Below are positions 6,946 to 14,224 of a DNA stretch of 14,918 nucleotides, piece by piece. Source of the DNA: Betaproteobacteria bacterium UBA5216 (GTDB taxonomy: Bacteria > Pseudomonadota > Gammaproteobacteria > Burkholderiales > SG8-41); the NCBI GenBank assembly GCA_002412495.1, contig DHVE01000140.1, positions 1 to 14,918 on the forward strand, read 5' to 3'. How positions within the stretch are numbered: the stretch's first letter is position 1; each line of letters opens with the position of its first letter. The translations under genes and the position numbers were made by a program. The notes beneath the pieces were generated by a model that ran no database searches, was not told the DNA's origin, and worked only from the letters and a program-made list of their open reading frames with translations.

Positions 6946-7851
6946 TTATTTCTTCTTTTTTCCGTAATAGGCTTTTTCGACTGTTTCGCGCTCGATGCGG
7001 TAGTAGTCTTCAAGTCCTATCAGCGTTTCGATGTCGTGGCGCGCGGTGATCCATTCGGTGGCCGTCATGCCGGTGTAGTCGCCGGTTTTTTTCAGTTCGA
7101 GCAGCGCCTGGCGCATGAAATGAAACTGCACGCCTACCGACAGAATGGCATCGATGCAGCCCGCGTAGCCCATGTCCTTCAATTGTTCGTTGGAATACAA
7201 AGGGCGTTTGTCGCGATTGCCACGGCTTTGCACATACACCATCGGCAGCTTGCACGCCTTGGGCGCGTCGATGGTTTCCTTGTCGTTGCGCGGGAAGATG
7301 AGTCCCATGTCAGCGCCCGCGTCGCGCGCGACCAGCATGCGCTTGACAGCTTCCTTATAGCCCTGCTCGCGGCAGGCGTCGGAGCGCGCAATGATGACAA
7401 AATCCTTGTCGGTTTCGTCGCGCTGCGCGCAGGCGAGCTTGATCTTGTCGCGATATTCATTGATGGGGATGTTGTGCGCGACATACGTGTGATAGTGCGC
7501 GCGCTTGGGAAACAACTGGTCTTCGATATGCACGCCAGCGATCCCGGCGCGTATGCATTCGCGGATGGTGCGCATGGTGTGCAGCGGCTCGCCCCAGCCT
7601 GCGCCGGCGTCCATCACCACCGGAATTTTCAGGCCGTTGGCGATATCGCTGGCGACGCGTATCTGCTCGCTCATGGTCAGTTGCGGTTCGCTGATCGCAG
7701 TGCTGCCGCCGGTGACAAAGCCGCCGACATAAAGACTTTTGAAGCCGACGCTTTCAATCAAGCGTCCGGTCAGCGCATCGTGTGCGGTAGGCAGTTCGAG
7801 AAACTTTCCGGCGTTGACGAGTTTGCGTAAAGCAGTGGTGGCACGGTACAT
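6946..7851 (-). CDS. Isocitrate lyase/PEP mutase superfamily enzyme with variant active site
   Basis: A 301-residue (beta/alpha)8-barrel protein of the isocitrate lyase/phosphoenolpyruvate mutase superfamily, the group that makes or breaks C-C or P-C bonds next to a 2-oxo acid using Mg2+. The family frame is clear: LPTAHDALTGRL near residue 20, VGG (42-44), VVMDAGAGWG (78-87), GVHIEDQ (106-112) and a later ARSDA. Two hallmarks differ. The usual DxDxGYG metal loop is DAGAGWG (D81 kept, second Asp is Gly83). The lyase loop K(K/R)CGH is replaced by KRAHYH (116-121), so the catalytic Cys is absent. It is therefore unlikely to be a standard isocitrate or 2-methylisocitrate lyase; relatives without the Cys include oxaloacetate decarboxylase-like proteins. 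The start at 7851 has GAGGA about 9 bases upstream. The open frame extends further upstream but there overlaps mntH in another phase. Confidence 0.85.
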   Translation of the reverse strand: MYRATTALRKLVNAGKFLELPTAHDALTGRLIESVGFKSLYVGGFVTGGSTAISEPQLTMSEQIRVASDIANGLKIPVVMDAGAGWGEPLHTMRTIRECIRAGIAGVHIEDQLFPKRAHYHTYVAHNIPINEYRDKIKLACAQRDETDKDFVIIARSDACREQGYKEAVKRMLVARDAGADMGLIFPRNDKETIDAPKACKLPMVYVQSRGNRDKRPLYSNEQLKDMGYAGCIDAILSVGVQFHFMRQALLELKKTGDYTGMTATEWITARHDIETLIGLEDYYRIERETVEKAYYGKKKK

Positions 7852-7892
7852 GAGCGGATTTCCTCGCGGGGTTGAATAAGTGTGCGTGAATT

Positions 7893-9248
7893 TTACAGCA
7901 GGTAAGCCCGCACGGAGTCGGCAATGAGCTTTACGTTCAGAACAATGATCAGCGCGGCCATGGTCCATGCCAGCCCCGTCAGCCAGCGAGGGGCTACCAG
8001 CGCGCCCATTTTCGCGCGGTCGCTGGTGAATTTTACCAGCGGAATCACGGCAAACGGCAATTGCAGGCTCAGAATCACCTGCGACAGTACCAGCAGTTGC
8101 GCGGTACCCGATGCGCCGTAAAACAGTGTGACAATCATCGCCGGCACGACTGCGATCAGGCGCGTGATCAGGCGCCGCAGCCAGGGCCGCAAGCGGATGT
8201 CGAGAAAGCCTTCCATCACAATTTGCCCGGCGAGCGTGCCGGTGATGGTTGAATTCTGACCCGAGGCGAGCAACGCCACGGCAAACAATGCACTGGCCGC
8301 GCCGGCACCCAGCAGCGGAGCGAGCATTTTGTGTGCATCCTGAATCTCGGCGACTTGCGTATGGCCGTGGGCGTGAAAGGTCGCGGCGGCGACGATCAAA
8401 ATCGCCGCATTGATCAGCAGCGCGAAGGCGAGCGCGATGGTTGAATCTATCGTGGCGTAACCGATCGCCTCGCGCCGTCCCGCCAGCGTTTCGTCGAAAT
8501 CGCGTGTCTGTACCAGCGCCGAGTGCAGATACAGGTTGTGCGGCATGACCGTGGCGCCGAGAATGCCGATGGCGATAAACAGCATCGCCGGGTTGGTGAC
8601 AATTTCCGGCGACGGCACAAAGCCCGCGGCGACTTTTGCCCACTCGGGTTGGGATAACACGACTTCATATATAAAACAGCCGCCGATCACCATCATCAGC
8701 GAGACGATCAGCGCTTCCATGTAACGAAAGCCGCGCGCCTGCAACATCAGGATCAGCAGCACGTCGGCAACAGTGATCACCACGCCCGCGGCGAGCGGCA
8801 GGCCGAACAACAGATTCAGCGCGATGGCGGTGCCGATGATTTCCGCGAGATCCGTGGCGCACACCGCCAGTTCGGCAAGCAGCCACAGACAGAACGATAC
8901 CGACCGCGAATAGTGGTCACGGCAAGCCTGCGCGAGATCGCGGCCCGTGGCGATGCCGAGCCGCGCGGACAACGATTGCAGCACGATGGCCATCAGGTTC
9001 GCCAGCATCACCACCGAAAGCAGCGTGTAGCCAAACGCCGAGCCGCCCGCAATCGCCGTGGCCCAGTTGCCGGGATCCATGTAACCCACAGCCACCAGAT
9101 AGCCGGGTCCGGCGAACGCGAACATCTTGCGCGCCACGCTGGCGCCCCGCGGCACGGCTATCGAACGATAGATTTCTGGTAGCGTGCTGGCTTTGCGGGG
9201 ATGGCGCCACGCGGTATCGCGCGCGGCAGGGGTGTCTTGCGTAGTCAT
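7893..9248 (-). CDS. mntH: Nramp-family Mn2+/divalent metal transporter MntH
   Basis: A 451-residue inner-membrane proton-coupled importer of Mn2+ (also Fe2+) with about 11 membrane segments. Metal-site motifs are intact: DPGN in helix 1 (D58, N61) and GATVMPH in helix 6 (A232 and M235 as ligands, then P236 and H237). The Met is the residue that favours Mn/Fe over Ca/Mg in this family. The N-terminus (WHPRK...LPEIYRSIAVPRGA) is the extended cytoplasmic tail common in proteobacterial homologues. The helix-1 continuation reads NWATAIAGGS, where many relatives have Asp or Asn in place of the second Ala. The ATG at 9248 lacks a strong Shine-Dalgarno. It is the first gene of the minus-strand unit: its stop lies 41 bases before the lyase-like gene. 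GC-rich inverted repeats lie just upstream of its start. Confidence 0.93.
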   Translation of the reverse strand: MTTQDTPAARDTAWRHPRKASTLPEIYRSIAVPRGASVARKMFAFAGPGYLVAVGYMDPGNWATAIAGGSAFGYTLLSVVMLANLMAIVLQSLSARLGIATGRDLAQACRDHYSRSVSFCLWLLAELAVCATDLAEIIGTAIALNLLFGLPLAAGVVITVADVLLILMLQARGFRYMEALIVSLMMVIGGCFIYEVVLSQPEWAKVAAGFVPSPEIVTNPAMLFIAIGILGATVMPHNLYLHSALVQTRDFDETLAGRREAIGYATIDSTIALAFALLINAAILIVAAATFHAHGHTQVAEIQDAHKMLAPLLGAGAASALFAVALLASGQNSTITGTLAGQIVMEGFLDIRLRPWLRRLITRLIAVVPAMIVTLFYGASGTAQLLVLSQVILSLQLPFAVIPLVKFTSDRAKMGALVAPRWLTGLAWTMAALIIVLNVKLIADSVRAYLL

Positions 9249-9271
9249 GAAGCGGTGATTTTGACGCGGCG

Positions 9272-9296
9272 GGCGCTATTGCGCCAGCCGCTGGCG
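9272..9296. promoter_or_regulatory. Overlapping inverted repeats upstream of mntH
   Basis: GGCGC-TATT-GCGCC (9272-9285) and CGCCAG-CCG-CTGGCG (9282-9296) share one arm, so only one hairpin can form at a time. They lie 24-48 bases upstream of the mntH start, within the likely leader or promoter. They could be an operator for a Mn-responsive repressor, an attenuator, or chance in GC-rich DNA. Confidence 0.3.
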
Positions 9297-9365
9297 TAAC
9301 TTGTGCCGCCAACGCCGTGCCGCGCAGTGCGCAAGTGCCGATGCCGTGGCGTGGAGCGGGATCGA

Positions 9366-9394
9366 TTGACGGTGGCGGAACCGGGCGATACATT
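9366..9394 (+). promoter_or_regulatory. Sigma-70-type promoter of the Bug-hydrolase-Bug operon
   Basis: TTGACG (9366-9371) and TACATT (9389-9394) are separated by exactly 17 bases. The predicted transcript would start near 9401 and leave a leader of about 27 bases before the ATG at 9428. The close -35 match and ideal spacing make this the best promoter seen in the window. It points away from mntH. Confidence 0.6.
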
Positions 9395-9427
9395 GGGCTT
9401 TCGAAAAAATTTCAAAGACGGCTGCAC

Positions 9428-10450
9428 ATGCAGGATGGTAAGGACGGCTTTCGTTGGTTGCTCGGGTGGGCAGCATTGGCGGTGTCGCTAATGGCCGGTA
9501 CCAGCGTCGCCGCAATGGTCGGCCCTGATGCGGCCAAATCAGCGGCCGGCTATCCCAGCCGGCCGGTGCGTCTGGTGGTGCCGTTTCCACCGGGCAGTCC
9601 AAGCGACATTCTCGCGCGCACCATTGGTGAACCGCTGGCGCAACGGCTGGCGCGTACCGTGGTGATCGACAATCGCGCGGGGGCGGGGGGCTTGTCCGGC
9701 GTGGAGTTGGTGGCTGCGGCGCAGCCGGATGGCTACACGCTGGTGTTGGGGGGAACCGGAGCGCTAGCAATCAGTCCGGGGCTGCGCGCCGCCATGCCGT
9801 TTAACGTGGCGCGGGATTTCGCGCCGGTGACGCTGGCGGCCGCCATGCCGCAGATGCTGGTGGCGGGTCCGCAGGTGCCGGCCAGCAGCCTTGCGGAATT
9901 GGTGGCGCTCGCGAAGACGTCGCGCGCGCCATTGAATTTTGCGTCGGGCGGCACGGGCACGGTGGCGCATCTCGCGGGTGAACTATTCAAGAATGCCGCG
10001 AAAATCGAGGCCACGCATATTCCGTATCGCGGCGGTACCCCGGCGGCGGTGACGGAAATTATCGCCGGTCAGGTGCAATTCATGTTCAGCGGCGTCGCCG
10101 TGTTGATGCCGTACGTGAAGTCGGGCCGCCTGAAAGGCATTGCCGTGGCGGCGGGCAAACGATCAATGCTCGCGCCCCAATTGCCCACTGTGATCGAGGC
10201 CGGTCTGCCGGGATTTACCATCGAGGTGTGGGTGGGCGTGTTGGCACCAGCCCAATCGCCGCCGGCGGTGATCGATAAACTGAATCGCGAACTGAATGCG
10301 CTGCTAAAATCGAAAGAGGTGCAGGATCGCATGCTGGCATTGGGCGCGGAAGCGGCGGGGGGATCGCCGGAGCAATTTCGTGCGTTCATTGCCGCGGAAA
10401 CCGACAAATGGCGGCGTAGCATACGCAGCGCCAATCTCAAGGAAGAGTAA
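9428..10450 (+). CDS. Bug/TctC-family tripartite tricarboxylate transporter substrate-binding protein (first copy)
   Basis: A 340-residue periplasmic binding protein of the Bug family, which captures carboxylates or related small acids. An N-terminal signal sequence (basic start, hydrophobic LLGWAALAVSLMAG, cleavage near VAA) precedes the mature start YPSRPVRLVVPFPPGSPSD, the family's first ligand-binding loop. VIDNRAGAGG and AQPDGYTL follow, then FASGGTGTVAHLAGELF, HIPYRGGTPA and EIIAGQVQFMFSG, all in family order. I chose the ATG at 9428 because it sits directly before the signal peptide; an earlier in-frame ATG at 9317 would lie upstream of the predicted promoter. Usual partners TctA and TctB are absent from the window. 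It begins the three-gene operon with the hydrolase-like gene 4 bases after its stop. Confidence 0.9.
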   Translation: MQDGKDGFRWLLGWAALAVSLMAGTSVAAMVGPDAAKSAAGYPSRPVRLVVPFPPGSPSDILARTIGEPLAQRLARTVVIDNRAGAGGLSGVELVAAAQPDGYTLVLGGTGALAISPGLRAAMPFNVARDFAPVTLAAAMPQMLVAGPQVPASSLAELVALAKTSRAPLNFASGGTGTVAHLAGELFKNAAKIEATHIPYRGGTPAAVTEIIAGQVQFMFSGVAVLMPYVKSGRLKGIAVAAGKRSMLAPQLPTVIEAGLPGFTIEVWVGVLAPAQSPPAVIDKLNRELNALLKSKEVQDRMLALGAEAAGGSPEQFRAFIAAETDKWRRSIRSANLKEE

Positions 10451-10454
10451 TCCC

Positions 10455-11273
10455 ATGGAGTGGATGGAAGCCAATGGCGTCAGCTTGCGTTACGAGTTGG
10501 CCGGCGGGGCGTCGCCCGCCGGATCGAACGTCACATCGCAAACGGTGTTGCTGATCCACGAACTCGGCGGCGCGCTCGACAGTTTTGATGAGTGCGTGGG
10601 ATTGTTCCAAGGGCATTTTCGCACCTTGCGTTACGACCAGCGCGGCTTCGGCCACTCCGAAAAGATACGCGGCGCCATCGCGATGCAGGACATGGTGTCG
10701 GATATCGTCGCGTTGCTGGATGGCTTAGGCATCACGGCGCCGGTGCATGCGACGGGCGCGGGCGTGGGCGCCGGTATTGCCATTGCCCTGGCGGCACGGG
10801 CGCCGGATCGCGTGGCGCGCCTGGCGATCGCCAGCCCCGCCACGTTCATTCCCGCTGATTTGCATGGCCGGTTGACGGAACGCGCCGCCACCGTGGAGCG
10901 CGAGGGCATGCGTTATTTCGCGGATGCGAGCCTCGCGCTGTCGTATCCCGAAGTGCTGCGCGGCGACCGCCGGCGCTTCGAGAAATACCGCCTGCGCTGG
11001 ATCGCCAATGATCCGCATTGTTTTGCGGCCATCAACCGCATGCACATGAAAACCAATCTCGTTCCCGAGCTGAAGAACATTCGCTGCCCGACGCTGGTGA
11101 TTGGTTGCCGGCACAACACGATACGCCCGCCCGCCATGTCGCGCGGTGTGGCCGAAGCCATCGCGGGCGCGCGCTACGTCGAAGTGGATTCGGGACATTT
11201 CATGCCGGCGGAAACGCCAGAACTTTTTGCCCGGCAGGTGATCCCTTTTTTTCAGGAACAGGGTAATGATTAA
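10455..11273 (+). CDS. Alpha/beta-hydrolase-fold protein with degenerate catalytic triad
   Basis: A 272-residue cytoplasmic alpha/beta-hydrolase-fold protein (no signal peptide). Fold landmarks are kept: LLIHELGGALDSF (oxyanion-hole loop, 32-44), RYDQRGFGHSEK (59-70), the nucleophile-elbow helix and the final strand with SGHFMPAETPE. The usual nucleophile motif GxSxG reads GAGVG (101-105), with Gly103 (ggc) where Ser should be. The acid loop reads GCRHNTIRPP, with Asn221 (aac) where Asp is expected. Only His248 of the triad remains. Each change could be one base transition from a Ser or Asp codon. It is probably not a normal esterase; it may be non-catalytic, a binding protein, or use other chemistry. 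The start at 10455 follows AAGGAAG overlapping the previous stop, and its end overlaps the second Bug gene by 8 bases. Confidence 0.82.
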   Translation: MEWMEANGVSLRYELAGGASPAGSNVTSQTVLLIHELGGALDSFDECVGLFQGHFRTLRYDQRGFGHSEKIRGAIAMQDMVSDIVALLDGLGITAPVHATGAGVGAGIAIALAARAPDRVARLAIASPATFIPADLHGRLTERAATVEREGMRYFADASLALSYPEVLRGDRRRFEKYRLRWIANDPHCFAAINRMHMKTNLVPELKNIRCPTLVIGCRHNTIRPPAMSRGVAEAIAGARYVEVDSGHFMPAETPELFARQVIPFFQEQGND

Positions 11274-12249
11274 TGGCGGATTAAGATTATCGGGCGGCGT
11301 GGTTGTGGCCGCGCTCGTGCTGACGGGCAGCGCCGGTGCGGCGGGCTTGCCGGGTTATCCCGCCAAGCCGCTGCGGCTGGTGACGGGCTCCGCGCCCGGC
11401 GGCGGCTCGGACATGGTGGCGCGCACGTTGGCCGAGAAACTGACGGAACGGCTGGGGCAGCAGGTGCTGGTGGATAACCGGCCTGGCGCGGGCGGCGCCA
11501 TCGGTGCAGACGTGGTGGCAAAGGCAAACCCCGATGGCTACACGCTGCTGATCAATACCGGCAGCGCTATCGCGGTCAATCCCGCATTACAAACGCAACC
11601 GTACGACGTAAAGCGCGACTTCGCACCGGTAATGCAGGTGAGCCGCGCGCCGTTCGTGCTGGCGGTAAATCCGTCGCTGCCGGCAAAGACGGTCAACGAC
11701 GTCATTCAGCTGACCAAGGCCAATCCCAAAAAATACAGCTACGCGTCGTCCGGCATCGGCGCCATGTCGCATCTGGCGATGGAACTGTTCAAGAACATGG
11801 CGGGCGTCAACGTCGTCCATGTACCCTATCGCGGCAGTGCGCCGGCGGCGTTTGATCTGATCGCGGGGCAGGTGCAACTGGCCATGAACAACATCGTGCC
11901 GACGCTGCCGCACGTGAAATCCGGACGGCTGCGAGCACTGGGCGTGAGCGGGCCGCTGCGTTCACCCGTGTTGCCCGAGACGCCGACGGTGGCGGAAAGC
12001 GCTTTACCCGGCTACGAGGCCGTGCAGTGGTACGGCGTGTTGCTGCCCGTGAAAGTGCCGCGCCCTATCGCGGCTTTCCTGCACAAAGAGATCACTGCGG
12101 TGCTGCAAATTCCGGTGGTGCGCACGCGGCTGACGGAAGAAGGCGGTGACGTGGTTGGCGGCACGCCAGAACAATTTGCGGCCTATATTGATGTTGAAAC
12201 CGCGAAGTGGGCGAAGGTGGTGAAGGCGGCTGGGGTGAAGGCGGAATAA
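11266..12249 (+). CDS. Bug/TctC-family substrate-binding protein (second copy)
   Basis: A 327-residue periplasmic binding protein, paralogous to the one two genes upstream. The signal peptide spans about residues 1-26 (GGVVVAALVLTGSAGAA core, cleavage after AGA), followed by YPAKPLRLVTGSAPGGGSD, VLVDNRPGAGGAIGAD, ANPDGYTLLINT, YASSGIGAMSHLAMELF, VVHVPYRGSAPAAFDLIAGQ and the usual C-terminal GGTPEQFAAYIDVETAKW. The ligand loop GSAPGGGSD differs from PFPPGSPSD of the first copy, which may mean a different ligand. The ATG lies inside the end of the hydrolase-like gene (8-base overlap), so translation is coupled. No permease gene follows: the operon stops here and faces a convergent cupin gene. 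Confidence 0.92.
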   Translation: MINGGLRLSGGVVVAALVLTGSAGAAGLPGYPAKPLRLVTGSAPGGGSDMVARTLAEKLTERLGQQVLVDNRPGAGGAIGADVVAKANPDGYTLLINTGSAIAVNPALQTQPYDVKRDFAPVMQVSRAPFVLAVNPSLPAKTVNDVIQLTKANPKKYSYASSGIGAMSHLAMELFKNMAGVNVVHVPYRGSAPAAFDLIAGQVQLAMNNIVPTLPHVKSGRLRALGVSGPLRSPVLPETPTVAESALPGYEAVQWYGVLLPVKVPRPIAAFLHKEITAVLQIPVVRTRLTEEGGDVVGGTPEQFAAYIDVETAKWAKVVKAAGVKAE

Positions 12250-12267
12250 ATACGCGGCAGCCTGTAG

Positions 12268-12301
12268 GGCGGAAGGTCGGAAAAGCGCAGCGTCTTCCGC
12301 C
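12268..12301. repeat. REP-like intergenic palindrome
   Basis: A perfect 8-bp inverted repeat GGCGGAAG/CTTCCGCC around an 18-base centre containing AAAAGCGCAGCG, preceded by TGTAG. The GTAGGGCGGAA...AGCGCAGCG...TTCCGCC layout is the same as dispersed REP-type elements common between genes in many proteobacteria. It sits between two convergent genes, the usual site, and may also slow transcription from either side. There is no T-run, so it is not a standard terminator. It is a single copy in this window. Confidence 0.55.
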
Positions 12302-12321
12302 GCGCACCACCTCGCACGGTA

Positions 12322-12783
12322 TCAATAGTGCGAGCTAAAACTGATGGCATCGCGCTTGGCGAGTTCTTCCAGGTCGATATATGAGCGCTTGGTTTTTTTG
12401 TCGACGGTAAATTGCAGCTTCTTGTTAGATTCCGTCGAACCGCGGATCGCCAGCAGCTCGAGTGACTCCTTGACCTCCCACTCGTGCGCGCCTGCGATGC
12501 CTGGCGGGCAGTAGAGAAACGATCCGGCACTGACTTCATACTCTTTGCCTTCGATGTCGCGCACGACGGCGTGGCCCGAGAGGATGTAATAAAACGCTTC
12601 GATCGGATGCCAGTGCAGTACTTCTTTCGAGCCGGGCGTGTAAGTGGCGTGCCCGACGCGCAGCCGGTCGGTGGGGATTTCCGGGCAGCCGATCAGCCGC
12701 CGCATGCTCTGTTCGGGGATGACGCCTTCCGCCCCGTTGATTTCCTTGATGTTGACGACTTTGAGGGTGGATTTGACTTCCAT
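12322..12783 (-). CDS. Single-domain cupin protein
   Basis: A 153-residue single cupin beta-barrel. Motif 1 is GSKEVLHWHPIEAFYYILSG, with metal ligands H57, H59 and E62. Motif 2 is GSFLYCPPGIAGAHEW, with H100. All four usual metal ligands are present, so it should bind a divalent metal. The substrate and reaction (dioxygenase, isomerase, or sensor) cannot be told. The ATG at 12783 has AAAGG about 9 bases upstream and the homologous-looking start MEVKSTLKVVNI; an earlier in-frame ATG at 12831 would add 16 residues without a good ribosome site. It is transcribed alone, divergent from the STAND ATPase gene (97 bases apart) and convergent with the second Bug gene. Confidence 0.8.
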   Translation of the reverse strand: MEVKSTLKVVNIKEINGAEGVIPEQSMRRLIGCPEIPTDRLRVGHATYTPGSKEVLHWHPIEAFYYILSGHAVVRDIEGKEYEVSAGSFLYCPPGIAGAHEWEVKESLELLAIRGSTESNKKLQFTVDKKTKRSYIDLEELAKRDAISFSSHY

Positions 12784-12868
12784 GTGTCGGCCTTTGTGAA
12801 AATGGTGGGAAAATTTCGCACAGCGGCCCACAATCCTACACAGGACGCCGTTACTTTGCGAGCCGCGC

Positions 12869-12874
12869 TATACT
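12869..12874 (+). promoter_or_regulatory. Candidate -10 box for a leaderless STAND-ATPase transcript
   Basis: TATACT ends 6 bases before the ATG at 12881, and no Shine-Dalgarno lies upstream of that ATG. If used, transcription would begin at or next to the start codon. The -35 position (about 12846-12851, GCCGTT) is a poor match, so the promoter would be weak or activator-dependent. Confidence 0.35.
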
Positions 12875-12880
12875 TGTCGT

Positions 12881-14224
12881 ATGAACTACACTCCGCCCAA
12901 CACCATACTTGGCGTTCTACAGAACATCGAGTTTGAAGAAGCACTTGACCCGTCTGACGCGCGGTATGTAGATACGCGCGCGGCGCGCGGCAGCGAGCAA
13001 ACGCTTAAGCGGCTTGCCGTCAAATGCGGCTTGCAGCTTTCTGATGGAACATTTGCGCCCGCGACGACCACGCATATCTTGTTTTTTGGTCATACCGGCA
13101 GCGGCAAAACCACCGAGCTCCGCCACTACGCCAAGGCGCTCAGCGGCCCCCGGTGGTATTTTCCCGTCGAAGTAGACATCACTACCGAACTGGACCGCAA
13201 CAATCTGCAATACGCCGACGTGTTAATGGCGATGGCGCGCAAGCTGGTTGAGCGGTTGCAGGCTGAACAAGTTGTCGTGCCGGCGGCAGCGGTGCAAGAA
13301 CTGGAAAACTGGTTCAAACAGCACGTGTTGACTGAAGCAAGATCGCGGGAACTGAGCGCGGCGCTGGAAAGCGGTGTGCAAGCCGGCACGGGTATTCCGC
13401 TGCTGGCCAGTCTGTTTGCCAAATTCACGGCTGCTTTCAAGTCGAACATGACCTATAAGGAAGAATTGCGCAAGATCGTGCGTAATTCATTTACGCAGTT
13501 TGCCGTGACGTTCAACGCGTTTTTGCGCAGCGCCGAGGCTACGTTGTCAGCCACCGGCAGAGGCCAGCGCGTATTGTTCCTCGTGGACGGCGCCGACAAA
13601 CTTCGAGGAGAGGACACGCGAGCCTTTTTTGTTGCCGACGCCGAGCAATTGCTGGCCATTGAATCCACCGTAATATATACCGCGCCACTGGGCTTGAAAT
13701 ACGAAGGCAATCTGACCAACAAGCTGGACGCCAACCTGGTGCTCCCGATGATCAAGTTGAGCGAACGCAATGGCTCGCCATTTGAAACGGGCCGTGATGT
13801 GATGCGCGAGATTTTGCTAAGGCGAGCAGACCGCTCGTTATTCGCCAGTGCGGCGGAAATCGAGAACCTGATCAGCTATTCCGGCGGCCACCCGCGCGAA
13901 CTGTTGCGCTTATTGAAGTTATGCTGCGAAGTGGCTGAATCCAGAATCGATGCCGATGCCGTGAATACGGCCGTGCGATTACTGGCGTCCGATTATCGCC
14001 GCTTTCTGGAGCCGGAAGACTATGGCGTGCTGGCCAAGGCCGATCAGGACGATATTCATCTTGGTAACGATGAGCGCACGCGCAGGCTCCTGTACAATCT
14101 GGCCTTGCTCGAATACAACGACGGCTCATGGCGCCGCAGCCATCCGGTGGTTCGTACGCTTGAGGGCTACAAGAGCGCCAAACAAAATCCGTCGTTCTGG
14201 GATCGCGGCGCCGGAACGCCGTGA
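12881..14224 (+). CDS. STAND-type P-loop ATPase (AAA/AAA_16-like), first gene of a two-gene module
   Basis: A 447-residue cytoplasmic ATPase. The N-terminus VLQNIEFEEALDPSDARYVD leads into Walker A GHTGSGKTTELRH (70-82). Walker B is VLFLVDGADKL (231-241, with D236 and D239 as the hhhhDGxD form of STAND NTPases), and a sensor-like strand TVIYTAPLGL follows (263-272). SGGHPREL (334-341) is the GxP signature of the STAND helical region. The end (about 380-430) looks like a winged helix: YNLALLEYNDGSWRRSHPVVR. STAND ATPases act as switches in signalling and antiphage or programmed-death systems. The helical insert at about 115-200, between the Walker motifs, has no family I recognise. The stop TGA overlaps the GTG start of the next gene. 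No transmembrane segment or effector domain is seen within this protein. Confidence 0.82.
   Translation: MNYTPPNTILGVLQNIEFEEALDPSDARYVDTRAARGSEQTLKRLAVKCGLQLSDGTFAPATTTHILFFGHTGSGKTTELRHYAKALSGPRWYFPVEVDITTELDRNNLQYADVLMAMARKLVERLQAEQVVVPAAAVQELENWFKQHVLTEARSRELSAALESGVQAGTGIPLLASLFAKFTAAFKSNMTYKEELRKIVRNSFTQFAVTFNAFLRSAEATLSATGRGQRVLFLVDGADKLRGEDTRAFFVADAEQLLAIESTVIYTAPLGLKYEGNLTNKLDANLVLPMIKLSERNGSPFETGRDVMREILLRRADRSLFASAAEIENLISYSGGHPRELLRLLKLCCEVAESRIDADAVNTAVRLLASDYRRFLEPEDYGVLAKADQDDIHLGNDERTRRLLYNLALLEYNDGSWRRSHPVVRTLEGYKSAKQNPSFWDRGAGTP

Noticed and set aside
5993..6967. A 324-codon plus-strand frame over the hydratase gene
   Set aside because: It is antisense to a clear hot-dog hydratase and has no domain or ribosome site.
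7852..8643. N-terminal extension of the lyase-like gene by about 264 codons
   Set aside because: The extension reads the mntH region in another phase and has composition typical of a shadow. The family start at 7851 has its own ribosome-binding site.
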